Source: Clostridiales bacterium
Lineage (GTDB): Bacteria > Bacillota > Clostridia > Monoglobales > WRBX01
Reading direction: 5' to 3'
Length of the DNA: 40,167 nucleotides
NCBI GenBank assembly: GCA_031263785.1
Contig: JAISFC010000044.1
Coordinates: forward strand, 1-40,167
In this document: piece by piece, positions 1 to 6,598 of the stretch
Layout of the letters: each line of letters begins with the position of its first letter
Numbering within the stretch: position 1 is the first letter of the stretch
Made by a program: the position numbers and the translations under genes
Notes under the pieces: generated by a model
What the model saw: only the letters and a program-made list of their open reading frames with translations
The model's database searches: none
Told to the model about the DNA's origin: nothing

Positions 1-705
1 ACCATCAGCGGCGACGTGAATAGCATAAGTTTGCAGGGTCGAGCAATGCTCACGGGCAAGCAACGGACGCCCATTTCGGCGGTTAGCTACACCCCGAATC
101 TAAGCAAAATCGACGCGGGTATTCGGGTCGAGATGTACGAAGTTGACGCCGTCGGAGATGTTGTGAAGCAAGTCGGGAGCGTGGCGTACACGCAAGAAAT
201 GAACATGACAGCCGCAATCGGCGACCCGACATCGACGTTGTACAACTACACGCTAAATATCCCACGAACGGTAGCAAACGACCTGAAAATCAGCGACCCC
301 ACCGGCTCCAGTCCGAAATACATGCTCCGATTCTCGCGATTCGGCGATAATGGCGGCAGCGTGGTGGGAACGGTCCGCGAGGAAAGCTACCTTTGGGCGG
401 ACATCTACCTCGACGGAACGGCTGTAAATACAGGGACAATCGACGAATCCACACCTCTGACCGTCGGCGGCACGGCGTACTTATATGCGGGCGCGTTCTA
501 CTTGCCGACAGCGGAAAAGTTCGCCATAACAGCGTCGGATTTAAATACAATCAAAGGTCAGGTTGGCAATGCCGACATCACGGGTGTCACAACAATTTAC
601 AATATCAATGAATATTTAGGCGTCGACGCGGCTGATTACACAACGGTATTACGATATGTCGGAAAAACTAAGCTTCAAGCAATTTCGTTGGCGGTTAATA
701 ATTAG
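1..705 (+). CDS. C-terminal part of a surface protein with dockerin-like end (5' truncated)
   Basis: The frame is open from base 1 (reading T-I-S-G-D-V-N-S-I-S), so the apparent GTG at 16 is probably internal and the gene begins outside the window. About 235 residues are visible. The first ~145 look like beta-sandwich sequence, rich in Thr, Val and Asp, with an ISGDV...LQGR opening similar to carboxypeptidase-regulatory/Cna-B-like folds. The last ~60 residues hold two half-motifs, ITASDLNTIKG and a second with YNIN followed by VDAADYTTVLRYVGK, which resemble the paired helices of type I dockerins. The calcium-loop Asp/Asn residues are only partly kept. No transmembrane segment or sorting signal is seen at the end. 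Most likely an exported or cell-surface protein; the substrate or partner cannot be told. The dockerin relation is inference from spacing and is degenerate. Confidence 0.6.
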   Translation, partial: TISGDVNSISLQGRAMLTGKQRTPISAVSYTPNLSKIDAGIRVEMYEVDAVGDVVKQVGSVAYTQEMNMTAAIGDPTSTLYNYTLNIPRTVANDLKISDPTGSSPKYMLRFSRFGDNGGSVVGTVREESYLWADIYLDGTAVNTGTIDESTPLTVGGTAYLYAGAFYLPTAEKFAITASDLNTIKGQVGNADITGVTTIYNINEYLGVDAADYTTVLRYVGKTKLQAISLAVNN

Positions 706-729
706 AACGATAATCTAATATACAAAAAT

Positions 730-761
730 GAGCGGTGTAAAAAATTTGCACCGTTCTTTTT
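730..761 (+). terminator. Rho-independent terminator of the surface-protein gene
   Basis: A 12-bp stem (arms 730-741 and 745-756, two G-U pairs, AAA loop) is followed by five T. It lies 24 bases after the stop codon of the preceding gene. Confidence 0.85.
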
Positions 762-782
762 GCGTTCAACACACTGAATCTA

Positions 783-811
783 TTGACTATTTACGCCATT
801 TGTATTACTTT
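783..811 (+). promoter_or_regulatory. SigA-like promoter for the integrase gene
   Basis: TTGACT at 783-788, a 17-base spacer, TACTTT at 806-811. The predicted start near 818 gives a leader of about 58 bases before the integrase ATG. The -10 box is weaker than others in the window. Confidence 0.5.
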
Positions 812-875
812 AGAAGAGAAAAATAAATTAGACGCGGTATAAAACATGTTGCGTCGGAAAAGAGGAGTGGTAAAA

Positions 876-2357
876 ATGGCAGTAATAAGCAAAAGTATCG
901 CACGTGACGGGAAGATGACGTATCTTATCAAGGTGAAGGTGACGGAAGGGGGTGAAGGGTCGAACAGGAGCAGCATACGTTGCAAGACGTTTATTCCGCC
1001 GGAAGGTTTGTCCGAAAAGCAGGTCACAAAGCGGCTGGAGGAAGCGGCGGCGATGTTCGAGAATCATGTGAGGCTCAGCTACATACAGTGGGACGGGCAG
1101 GTTAAATTGTCCGAATATATGTCCTATTGGATAGATAACCGCAGTAATATCGCGTACAAAACGCGGGAGCGGTATTTGGGGATTATCGCCCGCATAAGCA
1201 AGGCGCTGGGGCATATTCCGCTGGAGGAGCTGCACGTGTTCCAAATTGAAGAGTTTTACAGGAGCTTGCAGGAGTGCGGGGCGAACACGCGGCATGATTA
1301 CGCGGTCGCAACGAATTTGCGGGCTTTATTAAAGCGCAAACAAATAAGCGTCCGCGACTTGTCGAAAAACGCAAAACTCACGGAAAATACGGTTTATCAA
1401 GCGCTGCTGAAACGGCATGTTTCAATAAAGACGGCGAAGAAGATAGGAAAGGCGATTGGTGTATCCCCCAGCCGCCTTTTTTCTTTTTATGTCGACACGC
1501 AGGGGCTTACGGGGCAGTCGCTGGTGCATTATCACCGCTTGCTGTGCGCAATATTGGAGAAGGCGGTGCGCGAGGGGCTGATTGTGCGTAATATCGCGCG
1601 GGTGCAGGTTGACACGCCCAAAATTGGCAGGCGTGAGGCGGCGTTTCTGGACGATGTACAGGCGAAAGAGCTGGTGGAATTGCTGCTACTTGAGAAGAAC
1701 ATGCGCATAAGGACGGCGGTGCTGCTGCTGCTCACGAGCGGTATGCGTCGCGGCGAGATGGTGGGGCTCACGTGGCATGACGTCGATTTTGTGCATGGCG
1801 CGATTAACGTCAAGCGCGCGCAGCAGTTCCAAAAGGGGGAGGGGGTCGTGGACGTGCCGACGAAAAACCCTTACAGTGAGCGCACAATTCGCTTGCCGGA
1901 CTTCATGATGGTGGAATTGGAGAAGTACATGGCGTGGCAGCGGCAAAATGACGCGTTGCTTGGCAGGAAATGGCAGGCGCAGGACAAGTTATTCAAGCGC
2001 ATAAGCGGCGAGCCGATACACCCCGACACAATCAACTATTGGGTGAAAAAGTTCCGCACAAAGCACGATTTGCCGCGGTTTACGCCACACAGCCTGCGTC
2101 ACACATTTGCCACGCTGCAAATAATGGCGGGGGTGAGCATACGCACGATTCAGGCGCGGATGGGGCATTCGCAAGCCTCCACGCTGCTGGACATATACGC
2201 GCACGCGGTACGCACGGCGGACGAGCTAGCCACCAACGCGCTTAGCGACATACTCATATCGGGGAAAACCCGCATGGAATTTGTTAGAGAAAAGGCGGAA
2301 GAAATGAAATTAGACGATTTTGCGGGAGAAAGAATATTTGCGTTCCCTCGCGCGTAG
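876..2357 (+). CDS. Tyrosine recombinase/integrase with an internal HTH domain
   Basis: A 493-residue site-specific recombinase. The start at 876 is chosen because GAGGAG (862-867) lies 8 bases upstream; an in-frame ATG at 846 has no such site. Order of parts: N-terminal beta-rich arm-binding region (~1-55), SAM-like core-binding domain beginning KLSEYMSYWIDN, an inserted Cro/CI-type helix-turn-helix at about residues 145-205 (ISVRDLSKNAKLTENTVYQ), the remainder of the core-binding domain (QSLVHYHRLLCAILEKAV), then the catalytic domain. Catalytic residues are visible: Arg in SGMRRGE (~290), HSLRH (~403-407), MGH (~431) and the nucleophile Tyr in LLDIYAH (~440). All needed residues are present, so the enzyme should be active. 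No att repeats, excisionase or cargo genes were found next to it; an M14 peptidase follows after 20 bases. It may be a remnant of an integrated element or a domesticated recombinase. Confidence 0.9.
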   Translation: MAVISKSIARDGKMTYLIKVKVTEGGEGSNRSSIRCKTFIPPEGLSEKQVTKRLEEAAAMFENHVRLSYIQWDGQVKLSEYMSYWIDNRSNIAYKTRERYLGIIARISKALGHIPLEELHVFQIEEFYRSLQECGANTRHDYAVATNLRALLKRKQISVRDLSKNAKLTENTVYQALLKRHVSIKTAKKIGKAIGVSPSRLFSFYVDTQGLTGQSLVHYHRLLCAILEKAVREGLIVRNIARVQVDTPKIGRREAAFLDDVQAKELVELLLLEKNMRIRTAVLLLLTSGMRRGEMVGLTWHDVDFVHGAINVKRAQQFQKGEGVVDVPTKNPYSERTIRLPDFMMVELEKYMAWQRQNDALLGRKWQAQDKLFKRISGEPIHPDTINYWVKKFRTKHDLPRFTPHSLRHTFATLQIMAGVSIRTIQARMGHSQASTLLDIYAHAVRTADELATNALSDILISGKTRMEFVREKAEEMKLDDFAGERIFAFPRA

Positions 2358-2377
2358 TTTTTGTTGGAGGGTGTAGA

Positions 2378-3235
2378 ATGATTGAGATTAGGGAATATTC
2401 TTATGACGAGCTGGAGAAGGATATATACGTGTGCAAAAGCAGGTTTCCTTTCCTGGAGGTTGATTCGATAGGGCAGAGCGTGTGCGGCAGGGAGATATAT
2501 TCGCTCACGCTGGGCAGCAAGGCGGCGAAGACGCATGTGTTTTTTAATGGCGCGCATCACGGCATGGAGTGGGTGACGTCGTGGGTATTGATGCGCTATA
2601 TTGAGGATGTATGTGGAAATTTTGCGAAAAACAAGCCCATCGGCGATTACATTTTGCGGCAATATTTGCAAAATGCGCGGCTGTATTTTGTGCCGATGGT
2701 CAATCCGGACGGCGTAACCATTTCGCTGGCGGGCGCGGAAAAATGGCAGTCGAACGCGAACGGTGTAGACCTGAACCACAATTACCCCGCCGACTGGCAG
2801 CAGGTGAAGGACCGCCCCGGGAATACGCGATACGGCGGACCTGTACCCGCGTCCGAGCCGGAAACACGCGCGATTATGAAGTTTACCGAGCGCATAAACT
2901 TCAACCGTGTTTTCGCGCTGCACAGTCAGGGGGAGGAGATTTATTGGGATTTTAAGGAGATATACGTTCGGGGCGCGCGCGAGCTTGCGGAGAGGATGTC
3001 GGTGGTGTCGGGGTATGTGGTAAGCCGCCCTGAAGGCGTCTCGTCGTTTGGCGGGTACAAGGATTGGTTTATTCAGACCTTCCACCGTCCCGGGTATACC
3101 ATCGAGCTGGGGAAGGGGGAAAATCCGCTGCCACTGCGTGATTTTGAGGGGATATACTCAAAAGCGCGGGAGATGCTGCTGCTGGGCGGGAAGGCGGAGG
3201 CACGCGCGACGGTTGACACAGCTAAGGATTTGTGA
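2378..3235 (+). CDS. M14-family zinc peptidase, gamma-D-glutamyl-diamino acid endopeptidase type
   Basis: 285 residues with the M14 fold signature: zinc ligands in HHGMEW (~residues 52-57), PMVNPDG, GVDLNHNYP, the third zinc ligand in ALHSQGEEIYW, and the catalytic Glu in YTIELGKGENP near the end. The SQGEEIYW context is typical of the peptidoglycan-peptide endopeptidase I group (YqgT-like), which cuts the D-Glu to diamino acid bond in wall peptides. There is no signal peptide, so the enzyme is probably cytoplasmic and recycles or trims muropeptides, perhaps during sporulation; that role is inference. The usual Arg in the DLNRN motif is replaced by His. A GGAGG site lies 11 bases before the ATG. 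It follows the integrase by 20 bases and could share its transcript. Its 3' end carries the dinB promoter. Confidence 0.88.
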   Translation: MIEIREYSYDELEKDIYVCKSRFPFLEVDSIGQSVCGREIYSLTLGSKAAKTHVFFNGAHHGMEWVTSWVLMRYIEDVCGNFAKNKPIGDYILRQYLQNARLYFVPMVNPDGVTISLAGAEKWQSNANGVDLNHNYPADWQQVKDRPGNTRYGGPVPASEPETRAIMKFTERINFNRVFALHSQGEEIYWDFKEIYVRGARELAERMSVVSGYVVSRPEGVSSFGGYKDWFIQTFHRPGYTIELGKGENPLPLRDFEGIYSKAREMLLLGGKAEARATVDTAKDL

Positions 3236-3241
3236 TATACT
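3213..3241 (+). promoter_or_regulatory. Consensus promoter of dinB, giving a leaderless mRNA
   Basis: TTGACA at 3213-3218, exactly 17 bases, TATACT at 3236-3241. It lies inside the last codons of the M14 gene. Counting +1 as the seventh base after the -10 box puts transcription start at 3248, the A of the dinB ATG. No SD-like sequence is within range of that ATG. Confidence 0.8.
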
Positions 3242-3247
3242 GACCTC

Positions 3248-4408
3248 ATGGATAGAGTTATTTTACATGCGGATTTGAATGGATTTTTCGCTTCGGTGGA
3301 ATGTGCGCTGAATGCTAAATTAGCGTACAAACCGGTGGCGGTGTGCGGCGACCCCAATAAGAGGCACGGCATTGTTCTTGCCAAAAATGAGCTTGCGAAG
3401 GACTTTGGAGTGAAGACGGCGGAGACCATTTGGCAGGCTAAGCGGAAGTGCCCGAAGCTTGTGTTCGTGCCCCCGCGTTATGAGGAATATCGGAAGTTTT
3501 CGGCGAAATTCCGTGAAATTTGCTTGAGTTTCACGGATTTAGTCGAGCCGTTTGGGATTGACGAATGCTGGATGGACGTCACGGGGTCGGCAAAGTTGTT
3601 CGGCGACGGTCCCCAAATTGCCGATACGCTCCGCGCGGCTATACAGGAAAAGCTGAAAATAACGGCATCGGTGGGCGTTTCGTTTAGCAAGGCGTTTGCC
3701 AAATTAGGCAGTGATTACAAAAAGCCGAACGCAACCACGGTTATAAATCGCGAAAATTGGCGGAAAATTGTGTGCCCGCTTCCCGTCGGCAGACTAATGT
3801 TTGTCGGAGGGAAAACGAGCAAAACGCTGAGCGAGATGCGAATAAACACGATAGGGGAATTGGCGGATTATAACAGGGATTTTCTGGAGCGGCGTTTGGG
3901 GAAGAAGGGCGGTCAAATCCACGATTACGCGAATGGACGCGATACGTCGCCCGTGTTGCCGTACACTCAAATACGGCAGGAGAAATCGATTGGCAACGGC
4001 GTGACTTTTGAGCGAGATGTGGCGGATTTTGACGATTTGCGCAAGCGCGTGATGCAAATTGCCGAAACGGTAGGCTTGCGCATGAGGACAAAAAGGATTA
4101 AAGCGACTATATTGCAGGTTTCCGTTAAGGATTCGCAATTTATAGCGCTTCAGCGGCAGCGCAAATTGGACATACCCACAAATTTGACGCGTGAGATTGC
4201 GAATATTGCGTTCGACATCATCAAAGAGAATTGGAGACAAGGGAAACCTATAAGAACCGTAACGATTACGGCAACCGGCTTAATGTCAGCCGACCAATCG
4301 GTTGTGCAGCTGTCATTTTTGGGGGAGGACGCCGCGCGCCGCAGAGAGGAAAGGCTGCAGGAGGTCGTGGATAAAGTGAATACATTTTCGACGATAAAAT
4401 ATCTGTAG
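3248..4408 (+). CDS. dinB: DNA polymerase IV (Y-family translesion polymerase)
   Basis: 386 residues, the usual Pol IV length. Palm-domain metal ligands are D9 in HADLNGFFASVE and D105-E106 in GIDECWMDVTGS; the FF pair after NG supplies the steric gate against ribonucleotides. The finger, thumb (helix-hairpin-helix around VGRLMFVGGKTSKTL and INTIGELADY) and little-finger regions follow in order. It performs error-prone bypass synthesis at lesions. The C-terminus ends in a region with no clear QLSLF clamp-binding peptide, although VVQLSFLGED at about residue 356 resembles one. It has its own promoter and sits alone: 12 bases after the M14 gene and 51 before apbE. No LexA-type operator was recognised. 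The start is fixed by homology to the conserved N-terminus and coincides with the predicted transcription start. Confidence 0.95.
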   Translation: MDRVILHADLNGFFASVECALNAKLAYKPVAVCGDPNKRHGIVLAKNELAKDFGVKTAETIWQAKRKCPKLVFVPPRYEEYRKFSAKFREICLSFTDLVEPFGIDECWMDVTGSAKLFGDGPQIADTLRAAIQEKLKITASVGVSFSKAFAKLGSDYKKPNATTVINRENWRKIVCPLPVGRLMFVGGKTSKTLSEMRINTIGELADYNRDFLERRLGKKGGQIHDYANGRDTSPVLPYTQIRQEKSIGNGVTFERDVADFDDLRKRVMQIAETVGLRMRTKRIKATILQVSVKDSQFIALQRQRKLDIPTNLTREIANIAFDIIKENWRQGKPIRTVTITATGLMSADQSVVQLSFLGEDAARRREERLQEVVDKVNTFSTIKYL

Positions 4409-4424
4409 TTTTAAAAGAAATATA

Positions 4425-4453
4425 TTGACAGGCTTTAAATGTTGTGGTAGAAT
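4425..4453 (+). promoter_or_regulatory. Promoter of the apbE-trxB-HPr-uvrC operon, giving a leaderless mRNA
   Basis: TTGACA at 4425-4430, 17 bases, TAGAAT at 4448-4453. The predicted +1 is 4460, the A of the apbE ATG. No SD precedes that ATG. The geometry is the same as at dinB. Confidence 0.8.
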
Positions 4454-4459
4454 CATGGT

Positions 4460-5398
4460 ATGAGATTGCGAATTGTGTTGTATTTTATCGTTACGGTTTT
4501 TCTTGTTATGGGTTTGTGGATTATTAAAGACCCTGTGGAATATGTAAAAAGCGGCACGGCGATGGATACGGTGGTGTCTATTCGGGTACGCGGTTGGGGC
4601 ATGAGAGAGAAGGTCGAGGGCGCGCTGGAGCGCATTGCCGGGGTTGAGAGCCGCATGAGCAAAACGATTGCGTCGTCGGACGTTTCGCGCATCAACAACG
4701 GAGGGAGCTATTGGGGCGGCAGCGAGACCTTGCGGGTTATTAACCGCGGGATTTATTTTGGGGGCGAGTCCGGCGGAGTGTTTGATATTTCGATTGGTCC
4801 GCTCATGGATGTGTACGCGAGCAGCAACCCCTCAAAGGAGGATATTTCCGAGGCGCTTGCGTTGGTGGACTACAGTAAATTGGACCCGTCCAAGCCGATA
4901 CCCAAGGGCATGAAGGTGGATTTGGGCGGCATTGCCAAAGGGTATGCGGGCGACGAAGCCGCGTTTTATCTGCGTCAAAACGGGATTAGTGACATTATAA
5001 TCAGTTTGGGCGGCGATGTAATCACGAGCGGCTCGCGCACATGGAAGGTTGGGATTCAGAATCCGTTTGCCGAAAGCGGAGAAATAATGGGAACTTTGGA
5101 CATAATAAATAAAAGCGTGGCGACGTCGGGCGCTTATGAGCGCGGAGCACATATTATTGACCCTCGGAGCGGCAAAGTCGTGGATAACGGCGTGGCGAGC
5201 GCGACTGTGATTGCGTCGACGGGAATGGACGCGGACGCGATGGCGACGATGCTTTACATATTGGGGTCGGAAGGGTTGCCTACGGTGGAAAAATGCGGTG
5301 GAAAAGGGATAGTAATCATGAATGACGGGGCTGTATACATGTCACAAAGCGTAGAACTCACCATTTCCAATAAAGCTTTCAAGAAGGTGGAGCTATGA
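4460..5398 (+). CDS. apbE: ApbE-family FAD:protein FMN transferase
   Basis: 312 residues. An N-terminal membrane segment (about residues 4-22, after MRLR) works as an uncleaved anchor or signal; there is no lipobox cysteine. Family motifs follow: GTAMDTVVSI, FDISIGPLMDVY, KVDLGGIAKGYAGDEA, SLGGDVITSG, SVATSGAYERG, HIIDPRSGK and the metal-binding GMDADAMATMLYILG. The enzyme links FMN to Thr/Ser of target flavoproteins, such as Rnf/Nqr-type redox subunits, outside the membrane using Mg2+. No flavinylation target is encoded in the window. It overlaps trxB by four bases (ATGA), so the two are translationally coupled in one operon. Confidence 0.93.
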   Translation: MRLRIVLYFIVTVFLVMGLWIIKDPVEYVKSGTAMDTVVSIRVRGWGMREKVEGALERIAGVESRMSKTIASSDVSRINNGGSYWGGSETLRVINRGIYFGGESGGVFDISIGPLMDVYASSNPSKEDISEALALVDYSKLDPSKPIPKGMKVDLGGIAKGYAGDEAAFYLRQNGISDIIISLGGDVITSGSRTWKVGIQNPFAESGEIMGTLDIINKSVATSGAYERGAHIIDPRSGKVVDNGVASATVIASTGMDADAMATMLYILGSEGLPTVEKCGGKGIVIMNDGAVYMSQSVELTISNKAFKKVEL

Positions 5399-6327
5399 AA
5401 ACATATGATTTAATCGTAATTGGTGGGGGAGCCGCGGGCATGGCAGCCGCGGTTTATGGCAGGCGGGCGGGGCTTTCCGTGCTTGTCATTGAAGCGGTAT
5501 TCCATGGAGGACAAGCTGCGGTCACGCCGGAAATTGACAATTATATCGGGTTTAGCAAGGGAATTTCGGGCGCGGACTTGATGGAAAATTTCCATGCTCA
5601 CGCCACGCGTTTCGGCGCGGAATTCGCTTACGAGCAGGTGCTTTCGGTCTTGGAGGAAGAGGGCGCGATTAGGGTAATCACCACGCGAAACGAGTATAAA
5701 GCGGGGGCGTTGGTGATAGCGGCGGGGGCTGCACCGCGGCAGTTAGGCGTGGACGGCGAGGCGAAGTTTGTCGGCACGGGAGTGAGCTATTGCGCCACTT
5801 GCGACGGCACGTTTTTCAGCAAGAAAACGGTGGCGGTTGTGGGCGGGGGCAATACGGCGGCGGAGGATGCGATATATCTTTCAAAAATATGTGAGAAGGT
5901 GTACATGATTCATCGTCGTGACACGCTGAGGGCAGAGGCGGTAATTGCGGAAACGGCGCTTAAAGAGCCGAAAATAGAAATTGTTTGGGATTCGGTGGTA
6001 GACGAGATTCAGGGCGGGAAATCGGTGGAAAGCCTGAAAATACACAACGTGAAGACGGAGGAGAGCCGCGAATTGAGCGTCAATGGGGTGTTTATTGCGG
6101 TGGGAATTCGCCCAAACACGGATATTTTTAAGGGCATAGTTGACATGGACGAGCATGGGTTTATTATAACGGATGAGTGTATGCGTACGCGGAGCGAGGG
6201 ACGTATCGCGAAGAGAATTTACGCGGCGGGCGATGTGCGGGCGACACCTTTGAGGCAGGTCATCACGGCGGCGGCGGATGGAGCTATAGCGGCGTATTAT
6301 GCTAATAAAGCGATAGGGGTGGTGTAA
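5395..6327 (+). CDS. trxB: Thioredoxin reductase (NADPH, FAD-dependent)
   Basis: 310 residues. An FAD-binding Rossmann motif GGGAAGMAAAVYGRRAG lies at the N-terminus, the redox pair CATC is at residues 133-136 (SYCATCDGTFF), and a second NAD(P)-binding motif VVGGGNTAAEDA follows. The C-terminal AAGDVRATPLRQVITAAADG is the conserved FAD-contacting region. Length and order match the low-molecular-weight class. It would transfer electrons to thioredoxin or a related redoxin, though no thioredoxin gene is adjacent. It overlaps apbE by four bases upstream, and the HPr gene begins one base after its stop. Confidence 0.95.
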   Translation: MKTYDLIVIGGGAAGMAAAVYGRRAGLSVLVIEAVFHGGQAAVTPEIDNYIGFSKGISGADLMENFHAHATRFGAEFAYEQVLSVLEEEGAIRVITTRNEYKAGALVIAAGAAPRQLGVDGEAKFVGTGVSYCATCDGTFFSKKTVAVVGGGNTAAEDAIYLSKICEKVYMIHRRDTLRAEAVIAETALKEPKIEIVWDSVVDEIQGGKSVESLKIHNVKTEESRELSVNGVFIAVGIRPNTDIFKGIVDMDEHGFIITDECMRTRSEGRIAKRIYAAGDVRATPLRQVITAAADGAIAAYYANKAIGVV

Positions 6328-6328
6328 A

Positions 6329-6598
6329 ATGTTTTCGCAAGAGGTGGAAATAACGGTGCCGGTGGGGCTTCACGCGCGTCCCGCGATGTACTTTGTGCAG
6401 AAGGCAAGCGAGTTCCGCTCAAGCATTTGGCTTGATTTCGATGACCGGCGGGTGAATGCCAAGAGTTTGTTGGGCGTGCTTTCGTTGGGCATTGAGCAGG
6501 GGGCAAAGGTTCAGATTATAGCCGAGGGGCAGGATGAAGAGACGTCGGTTATTCGGCTGGCAGGGCTGATAAAGTCCAACTTTAAAGAGGAATTGTGA
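6329..6598 (+). CDS. HPr-family phosphocarrier protein
   Basis: 89 residues, one HPr domain. His15 sits in VGLHARPA, the site phosphorylated by enzyme I, and Ser46 in NAKSLLGVLSLG, the site phosphorylated by HPr kinase. Both are at canonical positions, so it could act in PTS transfer and in CcpA-type carbon regulation; a Crh-like protein would lack the His. No PTS permease, enzyme I or HprK gene is in the window. It lies between trxB and uvrC, one base after trxB, and its stop overlaps the GTG start of uvrC. A GGGGTGG sequence provides its SD. Whether it is the main HPr of the cell or a paralogue cannot be decided here. Confidence 0.92.
   Translation: MFSQEVEITVPVGLHARPAMYFVQKASEFRSSIWLDFDDRRVNAKSLLGVLSLGIEQGAKVQIIAEGQDEETSVIRLAGLIKSNFKEEL

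Noticed and set aside
706-875. Attachment site beside the integrase
   Set aside because: Only a terminator and a promoter are visible; no direct repeat with the far side of the gene and no tRNA gene.
2150-3085. Minus-strand open frame of 311 residues across the integrase end and the M14 gene
   Set aside because: It is antisense to two genes with clear catalytic motifs, has no SD, and its product is Arg/His/Leu-rich without any motif. Long antisense frames are expected with this codon use.
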